Positions 14,136-22,349 of a stretch of 64,000 nucleotides of DNA are shown here, piece after piece. The first letter of the stretch is position 1, and each line of letters starts with the position of its first letter. Source of the stretch: Sphingomonas gilva. Lineage in GTDB: Bacteria; Pseudomonadota; Alphaproteobacteria; Sphingomonadales; Sphingomonadaceae. The notes under the pieces were generated by a model. That model was not told the DNA's origin, did no database searches, and saw nothing but the letters and a program-made list of their open reading frames with translations. The DNA is taken from contig NZ_QWLV01000010.1 in the NCBI RefSeq assembly GCF_003515075.1, positions 1 to 64,000 of the forward strand, written 5' to 3'. The translations under genes were made by a program, and so were the position numbers.

Positions 14136-16481
14136 TCACCCCAAGCTCACAAAGCTATCTATCACCCGCTTCCGGCCGGCCTGTTCGAAGTCGATCTCCA
14201 GCTTGTTGCCTTCTATCTCGGCGATGCTGCCGTAGCCAAATTTCTGGTGGAACACGCGCATTCCGACCTCCAGGTCGTCGCGGCCCTTGTTGCCTAGGCT
14301 GACGGCGGGGGCTCGGGCTTCGAGGACGCGGTTCGAGACCGGCGCTAGGCCGCCGGCGCCGGCGGCGCGTTGCCAGCCGGGGCCTCGGCCGGTGCCGCGC
14401 GCGACGTTGGCGAAGGGGTCGGTGTGTTCGGACCAGTTGGCGCGCCACAGGCTGGCGCCGCCGGAGAGGGTGGTTTCCTCCTCTATGTGGTCGGCGGGCA
14501 GTTCTCCGACGAAGCGGCTGGGGATGCTCGACGTCCATTGGCCGTAGATGCGGCGGTTGGCGGCGTGGAGGATGGTGGCGCGGGCGCGGGCGCGGGTGAT
14601 GGCGACATAGGCGAGGCGGCGTTCCTCCTCGAGGCTCGCATTGCCGCCTTCGTCGAGCGCGCGCTGGGAGGGGAACAGGCCTTCCTCCCAGCCGGGCATG
14701 AACACCGTGTCGTATTCCAGCCCCTTGGCGGCGTGCATGGTCATGATGGTGACCTTTTCGCGCTCCGCTTGCGCGTCGTTGTCCATCACGAGCGAGACGT
14801 GTTCGAGGAAGGCGCCGAGGGAGTCGTATTCCTCCATCGCGCGGATGAGCTCGGTGAGGTTTTCGAGGCGGCCGGCGGCTTCGGCGGAGCGGTCGGCCTG
14901 CCACATGGCGGTGTAGCCGGATTCGTCTAGGATGGTTCGCGCGAGTTCCGTGTGGGGCAGGCCCCCTCCACCACCCGGCTGCGCCGGGCGGTCCCCCTCC
15001 CCCGCTGAAGCGGGGGAGGAACTGGCCAGGTCTCGCCAGCGGGCGAGGTCGCCTACGAAATTGCCGAGGGCGCGTCTTGCCTGGGGGGTTAGTTCGTCGG
15101 TGTCGAGGATGCGGGCGGCGGCGATGGTGAGGGGGACGCCCTGCGCGCGGGCGAGCTGGTGGAGCTTGGCGAGCGCCTTGTCGCCCAGGCCGCGTTTCGG
15201 CACGTTGACGATGCGTTCGAAGGCGAGATCGTCGGCGGGCTGGTTGACCAGGCGGAGATAGGCGAGCGCGTCGCGGATCTCGGCGCGTTCGTAGAAGCGG
15301 AAGCCGCCGACGATCTTGTACGGGAGGCCGATGGCGATGAAGCGATCCTCGAACTCGCGGGTCTGGTGCTGGGCGCGGACGAGGATGGCGATATCGTCGA
15401 GGCTGGCGCCGCCGCGCTGGGCGGCCTCGATCTCGTCGCCGATGCGGCGGGCCTCCTCGGGGCCGTCCCAGATGCCGATGACGCGGACCTTCTCGCCCTC
15501 GCCGGCCTCGGTCCACAAGGTCTTGCCCAGGCGGCCGCCATTGTTGGCGATAACGCCCGATGCGGCGGCGAGGATGTGCGGGGTGCTGCGGTAATTCTGT
15601 TCGAGCTTGATGACGGCGGCGCCGGGGAAGTCCTTCTCGAACTTCAGGATGTTCTCCACCTGCGCGCCGCGCCAGCTGTAGATCGACTGGTCGTCGTCGC
15701 CGACGCAGCAGATGTTCTTGCGCTCCTGCGCCAATAGCCGCAGCCAGAGATACTGGACGGCGTTGGTGTCCTGATATTCGTCGACCAGGATATATTTGAA
15801 GCGCTGCTGATAGAGTTCGAGCACGTCGCGATGCCGCTTGAGGATCACCAGCATGTGGAGCAGCAGGTCGCCGAAATCGCAGGCGTTCAAGGCGGCGAGG
15901 CGGGCCTGGTATTGGGCGTAGAGCTCCCGCCCGCGGCCGTTGGCGTAGGCGGCGGCGTCGTCCGCGCCGATGTCCGAAGGCGTGAGGCCCTTGTTCTTCC
16001 AGCCGTCGATCAGGCCGGCGAGCAGGCGGGCGGGGAAGCGCTTCTCGTCGATATCGGCGGCGACGATCAGTTGTTTGAGCAGGCGCAGCTGATCGTCGGT
16101 GTCGAGGATGGTGAAGTTGCTCTGGAGCCCGACGAGCTCGGCATGGCGGCGCAGCATCTTCGCGCCGATCGCATGGAAGGTGCCGAGCCAGGGCATCCCC
16201 TCCACCGCGTCACCGACCATGCGGCCGATGCGCTCCTTCATCTCGCGCGCGGCCTTGTTGGTGAAGGTGACCGCGAGCAGCTCCGACGGCCACGCCTTGC
16301 GCGTGTAGAGCAGGTGGGCGAGGCGGGCGGTGAGCGCCGCGGTCTTGCCCGTGCCCGCGCCGGCGAGGACGAGGACGGGGCCCTCGGTGGTGAGGACGGC
16401 CTCGCGCTGGGGAGCGTTCAGGCCGCGCAGATAGGGCGGATCGGCTGCTTGGCCTTGGGGGGCGGGGGCGGGGAGACTCAC
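14136..16481 (-). CDS. uvrD: UvrD/PcrA-type SF1 DNA helicase
   Basis: A 781-residue superfamily 1A helicase. It has a Q-motif (LNAPQREAV), Walker A AGAGTGKTAAL, VTFTNKAA, Walker B ILVDEYQDTN, GDDDQSIYSWRGA, EQNYRS, TMHAAKGLEYDTVF and VAITRARAR. A C-terminal Tudor-like segment (GMRVFHQKFGYGSIAEIEG) is typical of PcrA. It unwinds DNA in excision and mismatch repair. I chose GTG 16481; the frame continues upstream into the neighbouring gene without helicase homology. About 20 residues (near 488-508) are encoded by a palindromic repeat inserted in frame. Confidence 0.93.
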   Translation of the reverse strand: MSLPAPAPQGQAADPPYLRGLNAPQREAVLTTEGPVLVLAGAGTGKTAALTARLAHLLYTRKAWPSELLAVTFTNKAAREMKERIGRMVGDAVEGMPWLGTFHAIGAKMLRRHAELVGLQSNFTILDTDDQLRLLKQLIVAADIDEKRFPARLLAGLIDGWKNKGLTPSDIGADDAAAYANGRGRELYAQYQARLAALNACDFGDLLLHMLVILKRHRDVLELYQQRFKYILVDEYQDTNAVQYLWLRLLAQERKNICCVGDDDQSIYSWRGAQVENILKFEKDFPGAAVIKLEQNYRSTPHILAAASGVIANNGGRLGKTLWTEAGEGEKVRVIGIWDGPEEARRIGDEIEAAQRGGASLDDIAILVRAQHQTREFEDRFIAIGLPYKIVGGFRFYERAEIRDALAYLRLVNQPADDLAFERIVNVPKRGLGDKALAKLHQLARAQGVPLTIAAARILDTDELTPQARRALGNFVGDLARWRDLASSSPASAGEGDRPAQPGGGGGLPHTELARTILDESGYTAMWQADRSAEAAGRLENLTELIRAMEEYDSLGAFLEHVSLVMDNDAQAEREKVTIMTMHAAKGLEYDTVFMPGWEEGLFPSQRALDEGGNASLEEERRLAYVAITRARARATILHAANRRIYGQWTSSIPSRFVGELPADHIEEETTLSGGASLWRANWSEHTDPFANVARGTGRGPGWQRAAGAGGLAPVSNRVLEARAPAVSLGNKGRDDLEVGMRVFHQKFGYGSIAEIEGNKLEIDFEQAGRKRVIDSFVSLG
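14960..15021. repeat. In-frame palindromic repeat inside uvrD
   Basis: GGCCCCCTCCACCACCCGGC, TGCGCCGGGCGGTCCCCCTCCC and then CCGCTGAAGCGGGGGAGG form two nested hairpins. The sequence is closely related to 22369-22423 inside the pseudouridine synthase gene. Read through uvrD it encodes SSSPASAGEGDRPAQPGGGG without breaking the frame. Confidence 0.8.
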
Positions 16482-16539
16482 CTGCGAACAGGTAGGGAAC
16501 GGGGGCGGCAGGGGCAAGCCTTGTGCCGCCCGCCGCCCG

Positions 16540-17283
16540 CTACAGCGCGCGGAGGAAGCCGAGCACCGCGTCGAACTGGCCGTTCGCCTCGGCATGGCGC
16601 AGGCGCTTGACGTTTTCGACCAGGATCTCGGGCGGGGTGGGCTGCTGGTTGAGCAGGCCCAGCGTCTCGGCGAGATAGTCCTCCAGCGGCATATAGCCCT
16701 GGCGCGTCGACTGGCCGGGGGTGAGATCGGTCTGCACCGCGGGCGGGGCGATCTCGATCACCTCGACCTTGCCCTCCAACTGCGCGCGCAGGGATACGGT
16801 GTAGGAGTGCATCGCCGCCTTGGTCGCCGAATAGGTCGCGGCCTTTGGCGCAGGGACGAAGGCGAGGCCCGAGGTGAGGTTCAAGATCGCCGCGTCGGGC
16901 TGGGCTGCGAGATGATCGACCAGCGCGTCGGTCAGGCGGATCGGGCCGAGGATGTTGGTGACGATGGTCGCCTCGGCATCGGCGAGGTCGCGCTTCTGGG
17001 TGACGTCCTCGTAGCGCATGATGCCGGCATTGTTGACGAGGATGTTGAGCGCGGGGTGATCGGCGACGATCCGCGCGGCGAAGGCGGCGATCGCGGCCGG
17101 GTCCTCGATGTCGAGGGTGGCGGCGTGCATGTTCGCGCGGCCGGCGATCGCCTCCTCCAGCGCCTCGCGGCGGCGGCCGGCGACGATGACGGTGTTGCCC
17201 TGGTCGTGCAGGCGCTGCGCCAGCCCGCGGCCGATGCCGCTGCCGCCGCCGGTGACGAGAATGGTGTTGCCGCTGGGTTTCAT
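16540..17283 (-). CDS. Short-chain dehydrogenase/reductase (DltE-like)
   Basis: A 247-residue SDR. The cofactor motif is TGGGSGIG (residues 11-18), with NNAGIM at about 85 and the catalytic tetrad Ser in LNLTSG and YSATK. It probably oxidises or reduces a small alcohol or ketone with NAD(P)(H). AAGGAG six bases upstream fixes the ATG at 17283. It is divergent from the HxlR relic, an arrangement usual for HxlR regulators and their oxidoreductase targets. Confidence 0.87.
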   Translation of the reverse strand: MKPSGNTILVTGGGSGIGRGLAQRLHDQGNTVIVAGRRREALEEAIAGRANMHAATLDIEDPAAIAAFAARIVADHPALNILVNNAGIMRYEDVTQKRDLADAEATIVTNILGPIRLTDALVDHLAAQPDAAILNLTSGLAFVPAPKAATYSATKAAMHSYTVSLRAQLEGKVEVIEIAPPAVQTDLTPGQSTRQGYMPLEDYLAETLGLLNQQPTPPEILVENVKRLRHAEANGQFDAVLGFLRAL

Positions 17284-17346
17284 GACTGGCTCCTTTCGCA
17301 TGAGGCGCCGCCGATGTATTCCGTTCCTCTCCCTTCGGAAGAAGGC

Positions 17347-17374
17347 ACCCGAAAGATTTATACTTACCCGAAAG
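17347..17374. promoter_or_regulatory. Direct repeat in divergent promoter, candidate HxlR operator
   Basis: ACCCGAAAG occurs at 17347-17355 and again at 17366-17374, a 19-bp period, between the divergent SDR gene and the HxlR relic. Spacing of two turns minus two bases would suit a dimeric winged-helix regulator. The cognate regulator here is broken. Confidence 0.4.
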
Positions 17375-17385
17375 AGAGTGTCAGC

Positions 17386-17506
17386 ATGGCCGCCGCCGCC
17401 GATCGTCCGCGCGAATATCCGCCCCTCGACCCGCGCGTCGAGGCGCTGGTGACCCAGGTGATCGGCCGCGTCGCCGACAAATGGACGATGCTGATCCTGG
17501 AGGCGC
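17386..17506 (+). pseudogene. Truncated HxlR-family regulator (N-terminal 40 codons)
   Basis: The ATG at 17386 starts MAAAADRPREYPPLDPRV, and then VTQVIGRVADKWTMLILEA, the N-terminal signature of HxlR winged-helix regulators (compare xIGGKWxxLILxxL). After the LEA residues the similarity stops. The frame runs on through a hairpin and low-complexity sequence to 17766, into the 3' end of the next gene. The wing and dimerisation helices are gone, so it should not repress. Confidence 0.7.
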
Positions 17507-17540
17507 GGGGCTGGTCAGCCTCGCCCCGCGCGACTGACGG

Positions 17541-17574
17541 ACCGGGCGGAAGCGGAAAGCCGCTTCCGCCCGGT
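17541..17574. terminator. Strong hairpin, probable bidirectional terminator
   Basis: ACCGGGCGGAAGCGG and its exact complement CCGCTTCCGCCCGGT flank the loop AAAG, giving a 15-bp perfect stem. It is followed on the + strand by TTTGCG, so only a short T run. It sits between the broken HxlR gene and the convergent secreted-protein gene. Confidence 0.6.
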
Positions 17575-17668
17575 TTGCGTCCTTGTGCCTCGGACTGCGA
17601 CCCGCGCGGGAGAGAAGGCGGTCCGCCGGCACCTGGAATTCCTGCGGACGTGACGGCGCGGCCGCCGA

Positions 17669-18259
17669 TCAATAGGGTTCGCAGCGCGCCTGCAGGCCGA
17701 TGCGGAAGGCGTGGTTGGAAAGATCGCGCCCGACCTGGCCGTCCATATGGCCGCCGCGGAAGGTGACGTTGCCGCCGGCGACGCTGACCGTGCCGGGATT
17801 GCCGCCCTCAAGATCGGTATAGCGGCCGTTCGCCGCGACCTTGAAGCCCAGCCCGATCATGATCCGCCCGCCGCTGCCATAGCAGGCATATTCGCCCGGC
17901 TTGAGACCGCCGCCGACGGCCGGGACAGGCGGTTTGGGTTTGGGCTTGGGCTTGGCCATGGTCGCGGGGCGGGATGCGGGCCGAGGCGCCGTCCCCGCGG
18001 GCGCGCCGAGCGGACGAATATGCGCTGGGCCATAGACGATATAGTTGCCCGCCGCCCATTTGCGGAACTGCGCGCAACGCACGCGCATCAGCCCCCCGGA
18101 CGGGTTTTCGGAGACGGTGCACGTCTGAAAATCGGCGGCGTTTCCGCTGACGCTGAAATGGACCTTCTGACCGACGCGGTATTGCGCGGCGAAACCGTCC
18201 TGCGCGACCGCATGCGTACCGCCGAGCATGGCGGCCGCGACCATTGCCAATCCTTTCAT
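17669..18259 (-). CDS. Secreted protein of unknown function
   Basis: A 196-residue protein starting MKGLAMVAAAMLGGTHAVAQ, a signal peptide. The mature part has an N-terminal domain (residues 25-75, VGQKVHFSVSGNAADFQTCTV), a Lys-Pro linker (KPKPKPKPP) and a C-terminal domain (GEYACYGSGGRIMIGLGFKVAANGRYTD to the end) with regularly spaced glycine and aromatic residues. I do not recognise a named family. It is predicted periplasmic. The frame stays open upstream to 18607, but the signal peptide fixes the start. Confidence 0.72.
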   Translation of the reverse strand: MKGLAMVAAAMLGGTHAVAQDGFAAQYRVGQKVHFSVSGNAADFQTCTVSENPSGGLMRVRCAQFRKWAAGNYIVYGPAHIRPLGAPAGTAPRPASRPATMAKPKPKPKPPVPAVGGGLKPGEYACYGSGGRIMIGLGFKVAANGRYTDLEGGNPGTVSVAGGNVTFRGGHMDGQVGRDLSNHAFRIGLQARCEPY

Positions 18260-18357
18260 CGAATTGCCCTCCCCAAGGCCGATCGCGAGTGTGACCAACG
18301 ACGGGGCGCGAGTCCAGCGGGATTGACCGCGCGGCGCGGCTGGGGAATGTCGCGAAC

Positions 18358-19641
18358 ATGCATCCGATCCGCCAGCACCGCCGTGTCCTGATCGCCAGCC
18401 TGGTCGGCACCTCGGTCGAGTTCTACGATTTCTATATCTATGCGACCGCCGCCGCTTTGGTGTTCGGGCCGCTGTTCTTTCCCGCCGATTCGCCTTCGAC
18501 CCAGCTGCTCGCCTCCTATGCGAGCCTTGCCGTCGCGTTTCTCGCGCGGCCGGTGGGGGCGTGGGTGTTCGGCCATTATGGCGACCGGATCGGGCGCAAA
18601 TCGACACTTGTCGCGAGCCTGATGCTGATGGGGGGATCGACCCTCGCCATCGCCTTCCTGCCGACCTATGCCGCCGCGGGGATCTGGGCGCCGATCATGC
18701 TGTGCATCCTGCGCTTCGGCCAGGGCTTCGGGCTGGGCGGCGAATGGGGCGGGGCGGCCTTGCTGGCGGTCGAGAACGCGCCGCCGGGCTGGCGCGGGCG
18801 ATACGGCATGGTGCCGCAGCTGGGCGCGCCGATCGGCTTCATCGCGGCGAACGGCCTGTTCCTGTTGCTCGGCATGATGATGACGCCCGAGCAGTTCATG
18901 AGCTGGGGCTGGCGCGTGCCCTTCCTGCTTTCGATCATCCTCGTCGCGCTGGGGCTGTGGGTGCGGCTGAAGATCGCCGAGACTCCCGCCTTTGCCGCCG
19001 TTCTGGAGGAAGGCCCGCCGCCGAGCGTGCCGATCGGCGAGCTGATGCGCGATCACTGGCGCACCGCGATCGGCGGGACGCTGGGGGCGCTCGCTTGCTT
19101 CGCGGTCTATTACATCGCGACGGCGTTCGCGCTGGGCTACGCCACGACGACCTTGGGGATCGACCGGCAGCTGTTCCTGTCGCTGCAGCTCGTCGCGATC
19201 CTGTTCATGGCGATGGGCATCGTGCTTTCGGGCATCTGGGCCGACCGGACCAGCGCGGGCAACGTGCTCGCCTGGGGTTGCGCGGGCGCGGTGATCGCCG
19301 GGCTGCTGCTGGCGCCGGGGCTGGGATCGGGCTCGATTCCGCTGATCTTCGCGGTGCTGGCGCTGGCGCTGTTCGTGATGGGATTCGTCTACGGACCGCT
19401 CGGCGCGTGGCTGCCCGGCCTGTTCCCGGCGCGGGTGCGCTATACGGGGGTGAGCCTTGCGTTCAACATGGCGGGGATCATCGCCGGCGGGCTGACCCCG
19501 GTGGCGGCGCAGGCGCTTGCCGTGCGTGGCGGGCTGACCCTGGTCGGCGGGTATCTGGCGGTAATTTCGCTGGTGAGCCTGGTCGCGCTGCTCGCGCTGG
19601 GACGGCGGCGCGAGGCCGCACCGGTGATGCTGGAGCCGTGA
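18358..19641 (+). CDS. MFS transporter, metabolite:H+ symporter (ShiA/ProP-like)
   Basis: A 427-residue, roughly 12-helix permease. It has the MHS-family signatures VGTSVEFYDFYIYATAAALVFG at the start, VFGHYGDRIGRKSTLV in the loop between helices 2 and 3, and LRFGQGFGLGGEWGGAALLA in helix 4. Relatives carry dicarboxylates, shikimate or betaines with protons; the substrate is not readable from sequence. It overlaps the next gene's possible GTG start (GTGA), suggesting co-transcription with the esterase. Confidence 0.87.
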   Translation: MHPIRQHRRVLIASLVGTSVEFYDFYIYATAAALVFGPLFFPADSPSTQLLASYASLAVAFLARPVGAWVFGHYGDRIGRKSTLVASLMLMGGSTLAIAFLPTYAAAGIWAPIMLCILRFGQGFGLGGEWGGAALLAVENAPPGWRGRYGMVPQLGAPIGFIAANGLFLLLGMMMTPEQFMSWGWRVPFLLSIILVALGLWVRLKIAETPAFAAVLEEGPPPSVPIGELMRDHWRTAIGGTLGALACFAVYYIATAFALGYATTTLGIDRQLFLSLQLVAILFMAMGIVLSGIWADRTSAGNVLAWGCAGAVIAGLLLAPGLGSGSIPLIFAVLALALFVMGFVYGPLGAWLPGLFPARVRYTGVSLAFNMAGIIAGGLTPVAAQALAVRGGLTLVGGYLAVISLVSLVALLALGRRREAAPVMLEP

Positions 19642-19646
19642 CGACC

Positions 19647-20546
19647 ATGATGCGCCGCCTTCTGGCTTTCCTCATTCCCCTGCTGGCCTGGACCTCCGCG
19701 GCGCACGCCGCCGGCTGCGAGATCGGCGCGCCGGGATCGGCCACGCGCATCGCCATCGGCGATACCGGGCGCCCGCTGCTGGCGCATGTGCCGAAGGGCT
19801 TCGACGGCTCCCGGCCGGCGCCGCTCGTCTTCCTGCTCCATGGCAGCGGCGGCACGGGCGCGCAGATGCTCGCCGATTCGCGGCTGGCGGAGACCGCGGA
19901 CCGGCACGGCTTCATCCTCGTCGCGCCCGACGCCGGCATTGCGCTGGACAAGGGGTTTGCGTGGAACATCCCCGGCGTCCCCACCATCGCGGGCAAGATT
20001 CCCGGGCCCGACGACGCCGACGACGTCGCTTATATCGGCGGGATCATCGACACGCTGGCGGCGAAGGGCTGCATCGATCGCGCGCGGGTATATGCGACCG
20101 GCCTTTCTGGCGGCGGGCGGATGACGTCATGGCTGGGCTGCGTCGCGGCCGATCGCTTCGCCGCGATCGCGCCGGTGGTCGGCCTGCGCGCGGGCAATCC
20201 GCTGGCGAGCGATCCCTCGCGCCCCGACCCCGCCACGTGCCGCCCCGACCGGCCGATGCCGGTGATCGCCTTTGCCGGCGACAAGGACGGCACCAACCCG
20301 ATCGCCGGCGGCGGCGCGGGCTATTGGCAATACAGCATGCACGCCGCCGAGCAGCGATGGGCGGCGCTCAACCGCTGCACCGCGGCGCCCGTGACGCGCT
20401 GGGTGAGTGAGGGCGTGTACGAGGAGCGCTATGCGGATTGTGCGGACGGCGCGGAGGTGATCGGGCGGATCAGCGTCGGCGGCGGGCATAGCTGGGTGGT
20501 GGACAACGAGGCGCTGTGGGCGCTGCTCTCGCGGCACCGGCGATGA
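19647..20546 (+). CDS. Secreted PHB-depolymerase-like esterase (LpqC type)
   Basis: A 299-residue exported alpha/beta-hydrolase. The signal peptide is MMRRLLAFLIPLLAWTSAAHA. The oxyanion-hole segment is FLLHGSGGTG, the nucleophile elbow is TGLSGGGRM, an aspartate lies in FAGDKDGTN, and the late histidine is in GGGHSW. It likely cleaves esters of aromatic acids or polyhydroxyalkanoate-type oligomers in the periplasm. Starts at 19647, 19650 or GTG 19638 are all possible; the signal peptide is intact in each. Confidence 0.82.
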   Translation: MMRRLLAFLIPLLAWTSAAHAAGCEIGAPGSATRIAIGDTGRPLLAHVPKGFDGSRPAPLVFLLHGSGGTGAQMLADSRLAETADRHGFILVAPDAGIALDKGFAWNIPGVPTIAGKIPGPDDADDVAYIGGIIDTLAAKGCIDRARVYATGLSGGGRMTSWLGCVAADRFAAIAPVVGLRAGNPLASDPSRPDPATCRPDRPMPVIAFAGDKDGTNPIAGGGAGYWQYSMHAAEQRWAALNRCTAAPVTRWVSEGVYEERYADCADGAEVIGRISVGGGHSWVVDNEALWALLSRHRR

Positions 20547-20550
20547 ATGG

Positions 20551-20826
20551 TCAGGGATAGAGCTGGCGGGCGTGGAGGATGCGGAGGACGTCGATGGCAT
20601 CGGGGGTGATGCGATAGATGACGATGTAGTTCGGATGCACAATGAGTTCGCGAGTTCCGGCCACGCGGCCCGGGCGACCGATGTGTGGGAAATTTCTCGC
20701 GCGATTGAGGCCATCAAGGATAAGACGGGTTATCCTTTTTGCGCCATCTGGCGAGAGCGCTTCGATGTATCCGACGATGTCGTTGAACTGATGCTCCGCC
20801 TCAGCTTTCCAGATCAGCTTCAACAT
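20551..20826 (-). CDS. ParE/RelE-family toxin
   Basis: A 91-residue protein with the ParE layout: LIWKAEAEHQFNDIVGYIEALSPDGAKRITRLIL, then NFPHIGRPGRVAGTRELIVHPNYIVIYRIT and IDVLRILHARQLYP. Such toxins inhibit gyrase (ParE) or cut mRNA (RelE). Its start lies 26 bp inside the antitoxin gene upstream, so translation is coupled. Confidence 0.9.
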   Translation of the reverse strand: MLKLIWKAEAEHQFNDIVGYIEALSPDGAKRITRLILDGLNRARNFPHIGRPGRVAGTRELIVHPNYIVIYRITPDAIDVLRILHARQLYP

Positions 20827-20995
20827 CGCCCAGTCCCGGAAATCTCGCCTTGAACCTGGCCATCACCTCCTCGTGAGGGATTGACGGTTCGGTCGAGGCC
20901 AGCGCGGCCTCCACCTGCGCGCGGAACCATGCGTCATACGCCGCCGCATCTTCCTCGGTTTCGAACTCCGAGACGATCGGGGAGAGCTTGCCCAT
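20801..20995 (-). CDS. Antitoxin of the ParE-type pair
   Basis: A 64-residue acidic protein: MGKLSPIVSEFETEEDAAAYDAWFRAQVEAAL, then PSIPHEEVMARFKARFPG. The core AAAYDAWFRAxVxAxL and PHEEVM is typical of small antitoxins next to ParE-like toxins. The ATG at 20995 fits the family start; the frame extends to 21034. A decayed relative occurs at 47933-48095. Confidence 0.85.
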   Translation of the reverse strand: MGKLSPIVSEFETEEDAAAYDAWFRAQVEAALASTEPSIPHEEVMARFKARFPGLGDVEADLES

Positions 20996-21065
20996 GGCGA
21001 CAGGGTAATCCGAAGCGCCGTCCGGGCGCAACATCGCGAATTGGTCTGACGCGACCGTCCCGACT

Positions 21066-21794
21066 CTAAAGCGCCCAGCGGAAGGCGCGGCGGAGTTCGG
21101 CCGTTCCGTCCCGTTCGTACCAGCGGCCGTGCGCCATGATCACGCGCTCGGGCGCCCAATCGAGCATCCGCCGGGCGCTGGCGCGGATGCGCTTGCGGTT
21201 GCGCCAGAAGCTGAGGCGCATGTCGAACGGCGCCTTGCCATCCGGATCGGCCGCGCCGCCGAGCTTCAGCACCGCCCGCAGCAGGCGCGATTCGACGCGC
21301 TCCAGCTCGAAATTCTCGATCAGGTCGGTGAGGATCAGCGTGCGCGAGGCGCGGTGGTGGAACACCGCCTCGGTCACAACGTCGCCGGTGAACAGGTCCT
21401 GATCGAAGTCGTCGGGCCAGGCGGCGGCGGGCCAGGCGACGAGGGGGTGATCGATCGCGAACGGGCGCTTGGCCCTGCGCAGGAGGTTGGGGACGGCATG
21501 GACCTCGGCGCCGGGACACCGCGCCTTCCAGTCCGGCACATACCAGTAATGGATCGTGTTGGGCGCGATCAGGTAGCGGATCGGGCCGATGGCGGTGAGC
21601 GACGCCGCCAGCGCTTCGTCGAATGCAATCGGCGAATGGAGCCAGAGGTCGCCCGAGGCGAGGCGCACCACGGTCATGCGCGTGGGGAAGGGAATCGTCG
21701 CGCCGAGATAGTCGAAGCCGATCTCCGGCCCGTCGACGATCCAGATGTCTTCGCCGACGGGCTTGAGGGTGTTGAGGGGGACGTAGGGGCGCAT
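21066..21794 (-). CDS. DUF4336 protein (metallo-beta-lactamase-like fold)
   Basis: A 242-residue protein beginning PYVPLNTLKPVGEDIWIVDGP, with FPTRMTVVRLASGDLWLHSPI, YLIAPNTIHYWYVPDWKARCPGAEV and LTDLIENFE. These are the hallmarks of DUF4336, a reduced metallo-hydrolase-like family. No function is established. It lies directly downstream of rsmD on the same strand (12-bp gap). Confidence 0.82.
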   Translation of the reverse strand: MRPYVPLNTLKPVGEDIWIVDGPEIGFDYLGATIPFPTRMTVVRLASGDLWLHSPIAFDEALAASLTAIGPIRYLIAPNTIHYWYVPDWKARCPGAEVHAVPNLLRRAKRPFAIDHPLVAWPAAAWPDDFDQDLFTGDVVTEAVFHHRASRTLILTDLIENFELERVESRLLRAVLKLGGAADPDGKAPFDMRLSFWRNRKRIRASARRMLDWAPERVIMAHGRWYERDGTAELRRAFRWAL

Positions 21795-21806
21795 CGGTTG
21801 GTTACG

Positions 21807-22349
21807 CTAGCTGTCCGGGCGCAGCAGCGTGATCTTGGCCTTGCCGTGGTTGCGGACGGCGTCGACGGTGAAGCCGGGGGCGGCGAAATCCTCGTTGAAG
21901 GCGGTTTCGACGCTGATCCAGGCGCCGGGCGCGAACCAGCCGAGGCGGGCGAGCTTGTCGAGCGTCACCGCGCCGGCGCCGGTGCCATAGGGCGGATCGG
22001 CGAGGATCAGGTCGTAGGGCCGGGCCGCGGGACCGAGCGCGAGAACCGAGGTGGCGCGGACCTCCGCGCCCGGCAGCGCCAGCCTGGCGATGTTGGCCTT
22101 GAGCGCGTCCAGCGCGGCCTTGTCCTGTTCGACGAAGGTGCAATGCGCCGCGCCGCGCGAGAGCGCTTCCAGGCCGAGCGCGCCCGAGCCGGCGAACAGG
22201 TCGAGCACGCTGAGGCCCGCGAAATCGCCGATACGGCTGGCGAGCATCGAGAACAGCGCCTCGCGCACGCGGTCCGCGGTGGGGCGGGTGGAATCGCCCT
22301 TGGGCGCGAGGATCGGACGGCCGCGATGCGTGCCGGCGATGATTCTCAT
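21807..22349 (-). CDS. rsmD: 16S rRNA (guanine-966 N2)-methyltransferase
   Basis: A 180-residue protein of usual RsmD length. It opens MRIIAGTHRGRPI and has PTADRVREALFSML, the SAM motif VLDLFAGSGALGLEALSRGA and the catalytic ADPPYGTG. It methylates G966 in helix 31 of 16S rRNA. Its ATG overlaps the stop of the pseudouridine synthase gene (ATGA), so the two rRNA/RNA modification genes are translationally coupled. Confidence 0.95.
   Translation of the reverse strand: MRIIAGTHRGRPILAPKGDSTRPTADRVREALFSMLASRIGDFAGLSVLDLFAGSGALGLEALSRGAAHCTFVEQDKAALDALKANIARLALPGAEVRATSVLALGPAARPYDLILADPPYGTGAGAVTLDKLARLGWFAPGAWISVETAFNEDFAAPGFTVDAVRNHGKAKITLLRPDS

Noticed and set aside
14134..14139. GTG 14139 as start of the AlbA_2 gene
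   Set aside because: It abuts GGGG without spacing and overlaps the uvrD stop; ATG 14133 has better spacing, though GTG cannot be excluded.
17507..17766. Continuation of the HxlR frame to 17766
   Set aside because: The residues after LILEA are low complexity, run through a terminator-like hairpin and overlap the 3' end of the convergent gene.
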